Of a stretch of 64,000 nucleotides of DNA, positions 59,542 through 64,000 are shown one piece after another; the first letter of the stretch is position 1; every line of letters starts with the position of its first letter. The position numbers and the translations under genes were made by a program. The DNA comes from Chitinophagales bacterium (GTDB lineage Bacteria > Bacteroidota > Bacteroidia > Chitinophagales > UBA8649). The DNA lies in NCBI GenBank assembly GCA_020635995.1, contig JACJYS010000001.1, forward strand, positions 558,001 through 622,000, written 5' to 3'. The notes beneath the pieces are model-generated. The model did not search any database. It worked only from the letters and a program-made list of their open reading frames with translations, and was not told where the DNA came from.

Positions 59542-62388
59542 ATGAAAAAAATTATACTAATATTCTTAATCCTTTTATTAGCAAACAGTTCATTTGCTTT
59601 AAATGTACCCAGATCAGGCAGTAATACTTATACAGATGATGGTGATTGTATGACTCTCTATGACGATGGAGGTACTGGGAATTACGGAAACAATTGGGAT
59701 GGTTATACAGTTTTAAACCCAACAAGTGCGGGAGCGAGAGTATATATATCAGGCTCATACGAGGTTGAATCTAGTTACGATTATATATATATATATAGTG
59801 GTGTTGGCACAGGTGGAACCTTGATAGCAACTCTTAATGGTTCAGGTTCATATACTCATACTGGTAATGTAGGTGAGTCTATAACAGTTAGATTTGATTC
59901 TGATGGCTCAGTAACTTATTCAGGTTTTGAATTTACAGTAAGGTATGACGGATATGATATAGGAGAGGAAACAGGAAATGAGACAACAGCTGATTGTGTT
60001 ACAAGAACTTTTGGTTTTGGATCAGGAGCGGCAGAAACATTTGCACTACAAACAAATACGAATTACTATTTTTCATGGAGTAGTGGCACTGGTGCCTCTG
60101 GTTTTCGTGGAGTTCCTAATTCGGGTTCCACTATTACAACTGATCAATCTGCTTGGAATTCAGGCTCTGCTACATCAATTAGATTTAGCTCAAATAGATT
60201 AAATAATTGTAGTTGGACTAATAGCTCCTCAACATTGACGTATAGGGTTGTTACTCCTGGCTCAGTATCAGTCAGTGGTGGTGGAACACAATGTGGAGGT
60301 TCAAGAACAATAACAGCAAGTGGAGGAGCAAATGGAACTATATACTTCCAAGGCACTACGAGCAATGGAACAAGTACAGCAACACCTAGCACATCGGAAA
60401 GCATAACAAGTTCAGGCACGTATTATTTTAGGGCCATGAATGGTGGTTGTTGGGGAACACAGGGAAGTGTGAATGTAACTATTAATTCTGTACCATCTGC
60501 TACAACAGTAAGCGGAGGTGGTACATTCTGTGGTAATACAACAATAACGGCAAGTGGAGGGTCAGGTGGCACAATATACTTCCAGGGCACAACGAGCAAT
60601 GGAACAAGTACAACAACAGCAAGCACATCAGAGAACATAACGAGTTCAGGTACTTATTACTTTAGGTCAAGAAGTGTAGCAGGCTGTTGGGGAACACAGG
60701 GAAGTGTGAATGTAACTATTAATCCTAATCCTACGGCAAATGCAGGCGGGGCATTATCAGCGATATGTCAAGGAGCGACATCAGCGGCAATGGGAGGATC
60801 AGTAGGAGGCGGAGCAACAGGAGGCACATGGAGTGGAGGAGCAGGGACATGGGCAAATGCTACAAATCCTTCAACAGCTACATATACAGCAGGAGCGAGT
60901 GAAAGCGGAAGTATAACTTTAACCTTAACAACAAATGGAGGTTCATGTGGAACAACGACAGCGACAAAGACAATAACCGTAGATGCCACCCCAAGCACAG
61001 CAGTAGCAGGAGCAGATGCCATAGCATGTTTCCAAGATACCTTTACAATGTCAGGCAATAATCCGGCAACGGGAACAGGAGCGTGGACATGGAGTCCATC
61101 AACACCAACATATGTAAACGGCACAAGTGCTGCTGACTATAATGCACAAGTAAGTTTTGCATCAGCAGGAAGTGGAACATATACCGCTACATGGACAATA
61201 AGCAATGGCGTGTGTGCTGACAGTACAGATGATGTGCAAATAGATGTAAACGTAGGATTACCAATAACCACTACAGCAGGAGCTACAGGCACATGCGTGT
61301 CAAATGGGGTAAGTAACTGGGTACATTTCTTTGATGCAAGTGGAAACATAATAGCATCAGTAAATGACAACGGACAAAGCATGGGCGATGTAACCGTAGA
61401 AGTACCAAATGTAGGAAATGCAAGTGCCTCAGCAGTATGTAGCGGAGGTAATAATGCGTATATGGGAAGATATTTTAGATGGAGTAGTAGCAATACAGGT
61501 TGGTATACCAATAATGTAACCGTAAGATTATACTTTACAACAGCAGAGTTAAATTCCTTAATAGCAGCATCGCATACATCAAGCACAGCACCGGCTTATG
61601 ACCCCAATGGATGCGAAGATGATGATGATGTAAATACCATAGGAGATATAGTAGGCACAAAATATGCTACAGGAACAGCACCAGGAAGTGCAGGAGGCAC
61701 ATTCTTAACACAAATAGGAAACGGCTATGATGCAACTTATGCAGCCAACTATGTGGACTTTAATGTAAGCAGTTTCTCTGATATTTATTTACACGGGTCA
61801 GAACATAATGTGCCACTACCGGTGGAACTAGTAACATGGGAAGCCAAAGGTGTAAACAATGAGTATATAGCTTTAAACTGGAGTACAGCTACAGAAATCA
61901 ATAATGATTATTTTGAAGTACAAAGAAGTACAGACGGCATCAACTTTGAGAAGATAGCCAAAATTACGGGCAATGGAAACAGTAATGAAATAAGAAACTA
62001 CAATTATAAAGATATAGAAGTAGTAGCAGATGAATTGTATTATTACCAGTTAAAGCAAGTGGACTATGACGGACAGTATGAGATGTTTGATATAAAAACG
62101 GCATCAATAGGAAAAACACAAAGAGATGAGATAGGCGAGATAATCCCGAACCCGTCAAGAGAGCATCATACCAGTGTAAAAATAGAGATGACGATAAGCG
62201 AAGCACAGGATATAAGTGTGAATATCTATGACCAAGTGGGTAAGTTAGTAAGAACAGAAAAGATAAGAGTAGAAACAGGCAAAGCGAGCTACACGGTAAA
62301 TACAGAATATTTATCAAGTGGCACGTACTTTATCAACTTTGAAGGCACATTTGGCAAAGAAACCAGAAAGCTTTTGATAACTAAATAG
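59542..62388 (+). CDS. Large secreted CUB-type protein with tandem repeats and T9SS sorting domain
   Basis: 948 residues. Signal peptide 1-19; a CUB domain ~25-135 (YDYIYIYSGVGTGGTLIATL, VRFDSDGSVTYSGFEF). Two 72-residue repeats at 244-315 and 323-394 share TIYFQGTTSNGTST and CWGTQGSVNVTIN. Gly/Thr/Ser-rich Ig-like segments follow, then a region with VELVTWEAKGVNNEYIALNW, typical before T9SS tails, and the sorting domain IIPNPSREHHTSVKIEM to KLLITK. It should be a surface or extracellular adhesin- or matrix-type protein. A terminator follows at 62410. Confidence 0.85.
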   Translation: MKKIILIFLILLLANSSFALNVPRSGSNTYTDDGDCMTLYDDGGTGNYGNNWDGYTVLNPTSAGARVYISGSYEVESSYDYIYIYSGVGTGGTLIATLNGSGSYTHTGNVGESITVRFDSDGSVTYSGFEFTVRYDGYDIGEETGNETTADCVTRTFGFGSGAAETFALQTNTNYYFSWSSGTGASGFRGVPNSGSTITTDQSAWNSGSATSIRFSSNRLNNCSWTNSSSTLTYRVVTPGSVSVSGGGTQCGGSRTITASGGANGTIYFQGTTSNGTSTATPSTSESITSSGTYYFRAMNGGCWGTQGSVNVTINSVPSATTVSGGGTFCGNTTITASGGSGGTIYFQGTTSNGTSTTTASTSENITSSGTYYFRSRSVAGCWGTQGSVNVTINPNPTANAGGALSAICQGATSAAMGGSVGGGATGGTWSGGAGTWANATNPSTATYTAGASESGSITLTLTTNGGSCGTTTATKTITVDATPSTAVAGADAIACFQDTFTMSGNNPATGTGAWTWSPSTPTYVNGTSAADYNAQVSFASAGSGTYTATWTISNGVCADSTDDVQIDVNVGLPITTTAGATGTCVSNGVSNWVHFFDASGNIIASVNDNGQSMGDVTVEVPNVGNASASAVCSGGNNAYMGRYFRWSSSNTGWYTNNVTVRLYFTTAELNSLIAASHTSSTAPAYDPNGCEDDDDVNTIGDIVGTKYATGTAPGSAGGTFLTQIGNGYDATYAANYVDFNVSSFSDIYLHGSEHNVPLPVELVTWEAKGVNNEYIALNWSTATEINNDYFEVQRSTDGINFEKIAKITGNGNSNEIRNYNYKDIEVVADELYYYQLKQVDYDGQYEMFDIKTASIGKTQRDEIGEIIPNPSREHHTSVKIEMTISEAQDISVNIYDQVGKLVRTEKIRVETGKASYTVNTEYLSSGTYFINFEGTFGKETRKLLITK
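60271..60723 (+). repeat. In-gene tandem repeat, two 216-bp units
   Basis: Units 60271-60486 and 60508-60723 each encode 72 residues starting VSGGGT and ending NVTIN. Several stretches are identical, for example in GGAACACAGGGAAGTGTGAA. Unit number could vary by recombination. Confidence 0.75.
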
Positions 62389-62409
62389 CAAATAATTGTA
62401 TAAATAATT

Positions 62410-62442
62410 AAAAAATGGAGTAGATATTCTGCTCCATTTTTT
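62410..62442 (+). terminator. Terminator after the CUB-type gene
   Basis: 11-bp stem AAAAAATGGAG/CTCCATTTTTT with an 11-nt loop. Confidence 0.8.
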
Positions 62443-62453
62443 ATTTTTACATA

Positions 62454-62681
62454 ATGAACCTTAATGATTTTATAAAAATCTTCACTGAAAGTTTTGACGA
62501 AATAAGCGAAACACTCACAGCATCAACAAAATATAAAGAATTGGAGAATTGGACATCTATGCAAGCTCTTTTGCTTATAGCTCACATAGATGATACTTTA
62601 AATGTAGTTTTAGATGCGGAGGATATTAAAAATACTTCAACAATTGCCGAGCTATTTGATGTGGTAAAATCAAAAATGTAA
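62454..62681 (+). CDS. Divergent acyl carrier protein
   Basis: 75 residues with the four-helix ACP pattern and an acidic surface (DDTLNVVLDAEDIKN). The phosphopantetheine Ser is probably Ser35 in WTSMQALLLI. The usual DSL/DSM core has become TSM, a notable change, though the Ser itself is kept. The stop overlaps the next gene's ATG by one base. It probably carries acyl groups for the adjacent KAS III-like enzyme. Sfp-type transferase at 53504 is a possible activator. Confidence 0.75.
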   Translation: MNLNDFIKIFTESFDEISETLTASTKYKELENWTSMQALLLIAHIDDTLNVVLDAEDIKNTSTIAELFDVVKSKM

Positions 62682-63721
62682 TGGCAATATTTAGCATAAA
62701 TAATATATCTATTAAAGGAATAGTAGCCTCTTTACCCAAAACCAAAGTAAGTAACCAAAACTACCCATACCATACTCAAAAAGAAAAAGAACAGTTTGTT
62801 AAAACTACGGGTATAAAATATAGAAGGGTAGCAGATAATAACACAACAGCCCTTACTCTTTGCAAAGCAAGTGCTGAAGAATTGCTAAATAAAACCAAAA
62901 CGGATAGAGCAGCAATTAATTTATTAGTTTTTGTAACGCAAACTCCGGATTACACTATACCTTGCTCTGCTACAATATTGCAAAATCAATTGGATTTGCC
63001 ACAAACTTGCTTAGCTTTTGATATTAATTTAGGCTGTTCAGGCTATGTTTATGGTTTATCGGTAGTAGCTTCTTTATTACAAAACACAAAAGGTACAGCC
63101 TTACTTTTAGTAGGCGATACTTCTACCAAAATAATAAATGAAAAAGACAAAGCTACGGCTCCATTGTTTTCCGATGCGGGCTCTGCTACACTTTTAAGTT
63201 ATGACGGCAATGCAAAACCGATGTATTTTAATTTACAAACAGACGGAAAGGGTTATGATGCTATTATTAGAAAAGATGGTGGCGTAGCAAGTCCTTTTAC
63301 CAAAAAATCTTTATTATTTGATGAAAATAAAGGTCATAGTCCTATAGATATGACATTAGACGGCATAAAAGTTTTTAATTTTTCAAGACGAGAAGTTGTC
63401 CCAAATATTAATAATTTAATATCATCTTTTAATATAAATAAAGAAACTATAGAATATTATTTTTTTCATCAGGCAAATAAACTAATGAATGATAGTTTGA
63501 TAAAAAAACTCAATATTGAGCCTTCAAAAGCACCAAGCACTTTAGAAAATTATGGGAACACCAGTTCCGCCTCTATTCCCGTTACTATAGTTGCTACTTT
63601 ATCAAATAAACCTCAACAGAATTATAATATTATACTGTCGGGTTTTGGCGTAGGATTATCATGGGGCTCAGCATATATTAACCTACAAAACACACTAATT
63701 TTAGCTATAGTAGAAATATAA
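62681..63721 (+). CDS. 3-oxoacyl-ACP synthase III (FabH-like)
   Basis: 346 residues of the thiolase fold. The KAS III triad is visible: Cys in LGCSGYVYGL, His in FFHQANKLM and Asn in ENYGNTSSASIP. GDTSTKIINEKDK and LFSDAGSATLL are family segments. It condenses an acyl-CoA or acyl-ACP with an acyl-ACP. The pairing with a divergent ACP suggests a dedicated pathway such as acyl-sugar or pigment synthesis rather than primary FabH. A palindromic repeat starts directly after its stop. Confidence 0.85.
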   Translation: MAIFSINNISIKGIVASLPKTKVSNQNYPYHTQKEKEQFVKTTGIKYRRVADNNTTALTLCKASAEELLNKTKTDRAAINLLVFVTQTPDYTIPCSATILQNQLDLPQTCLAFDINLGCSGYVYGLSVVASLLQNTKGTALLLVGDTSTKIINEKDKATAPLFSDAGSATLLSYDGNAKPMYFNLQTDGKGYDAIIRKDGGVASPFTKKSLLFDENKGHSPIDMTLDGIKVFNFSRREVVPNINNLISSFNINKETIEYYFFHQANKLMNDSLIKKLNIEPSKAPSTLENYGNTSSASIPVTIVATLSNKPQQNYNIILSGFGVGLSWGSAYINLQNTLILAIVEI

Positions 63722-63773
63722 TACCAATTGTTAACACAAAATAGTCTAATCTATTTTGTGCTTTACAATGGTA
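63722..63773. repeat. 52-bp palindromic repeat, second full copy
   Basis: Starts at the base after the KAS III stop. Arms TACCAATTGTTAACACAAAA / CTTTACAATGGTA around the TCTAAT core. Confidence 0.75.
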
Positions 63774-64000
63774 AATGCCGATAGAACTATGACTATCCGT
63801 TATTATACCAATAATTTATGCTTTAAGGTAGCATCTCGGGACGTTTAAGTAATTTGAGTTACAGTTTGTGGTCTTTTACTTTTGTCTTGATACAAAAGTA
63901 ACAAAATCTACCTATCGGCAGACAGGAATCAAGACTGTAATCAAAAATACTAAAATGCCATAAAACAGACGATGACAAATTAATGTATGCTCAATTTTAG
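63774..64000. other. Window-end interval
   Basis: 227 bases, with one structured repeat (63876-63926) and no supportable gene before the edge. Confidence 0.5.
63876..63926 (-). repeat. CCTGTCT-hairpin repeat, copy 2 (minus strand)
   Basis: 10-bp stem TTACTTTTGT/ACAAAAGTAA, loop CTTGAT, followed by TCTACC and CGGCAGACAGG. It is the reverse of the 12339 element. Confidence 0.6.

Noticed and set aside
60144..61586. Several minus-strand open frames opposite the CUB-type gene
   Set aside because: They are Pro/Val-rich mirrors of Gly/Thr-rich coding sequence and have no starts or domains of their own.

Overview
The window is AT-rich chromosomal DNA from a member of the Bacteroidota. The evidence is two secreted proteins with C-terminal type IX secretion (T9SS) sorting domains (17-2164, 59542-62388), a PorT-like T9SS protein next to ubiE, a TonB-dependent receptor with an N-terminal regulatory domain, many short Cys-lipidated lipoproteins, Rho with a long Asn/Lys-rich insert, an ATP-type PEP carboxykinase, and promoter-like TAnnTTTG (-7) boxes close to start codons. 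The class cannot be fixed from the sequence alone. No tRNA, rRNA, CRISPR array or complete insertion sequence is visible.

Layout. 0-9 kb: T9SS esterase-like protein, a repeat block, M1 metallopeptidase, dtd, pckA and a pterin dehydratase. 9-23.9 kb: TonB receptor plus lipoprotein, ctlX with a secreted nuclease/phosphatase-fold protein, sterol-desaturase-like protein, serS-mscS, rho, a Bax-inhibitor-like protein, heme A synthase, a KirBac-like channel and a DUF4442 protein. 23.9-27.4 kb: an accessory island of palindromic repeats, gene fragments (a lipoprotein 5' end and an IS1595-type transposase 5' end) and orphan small genes. 27.4-42.2 kb: GMC oxidoreductase, a probable metal-related gene trio (29053-30899), a UvrD/RecB-like helicase-nuclease, an ArsR regulator, the rpmH-rnpA-M28 peptidase-tsaB operon, a Fic protein and a CNNM/CorC-like protein. 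42.2-47 kb: mfd, followed by a small nucleotidyltransferase pair lying between two copies of the mfd 3' end, then small membrane and lipoprotein genes. 47.5-51 kb: a large SF1 helicase that has lost its N-terminus. 51.2-55.6 kb: one strand carrying ubiE, porT, a phosphopantetheinyl transferase, a Cys/His small protein, an MbnP-like lipoprotein and a di-heme peroxidase. 55.7-58.5 kb: nucleotide-sugar genes (rfbA, an epimerase, galE). 58.5-64 kb: repeats, a DUF6438-like lipoprotein, a large CUB-type T9SS protein, and an acyl carrier protein/KAS III pair.

Three points stand out. (1) A repeat of about 125 bp occurs in full or partial copies at 2.3 kb and 24-27.2 kb. It has a hairpin at each end, and the hairpin stems covary between copies. 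Between them are a TACATTTG box, a 4-nt gap, a GTG codon and a short reading frame that runs open into whatever lies downstream. It looks like a mobile leaderless promoter/start-codon cassette. (2) The last 135 bp of mfd are duplicated beyond a two-gene nucleotidyltransferase cassette. All eight differences before the last codon are synonymous, so both copies diverged as working mfd ends and one was probably imported with the cassette. (3) Two paralogous small proteins share an 18-residue Cys/His motif and the same TAnnTTTG-N4-GTG start. One heads a barrel/lipoprotein locus, the other an MbnP/di-heme peroxidase locus, which suggests a shared, undescribed metal-handling role. In addition, rnpA has no ATG, GTG or TTG start and appears to start inside rpmH.
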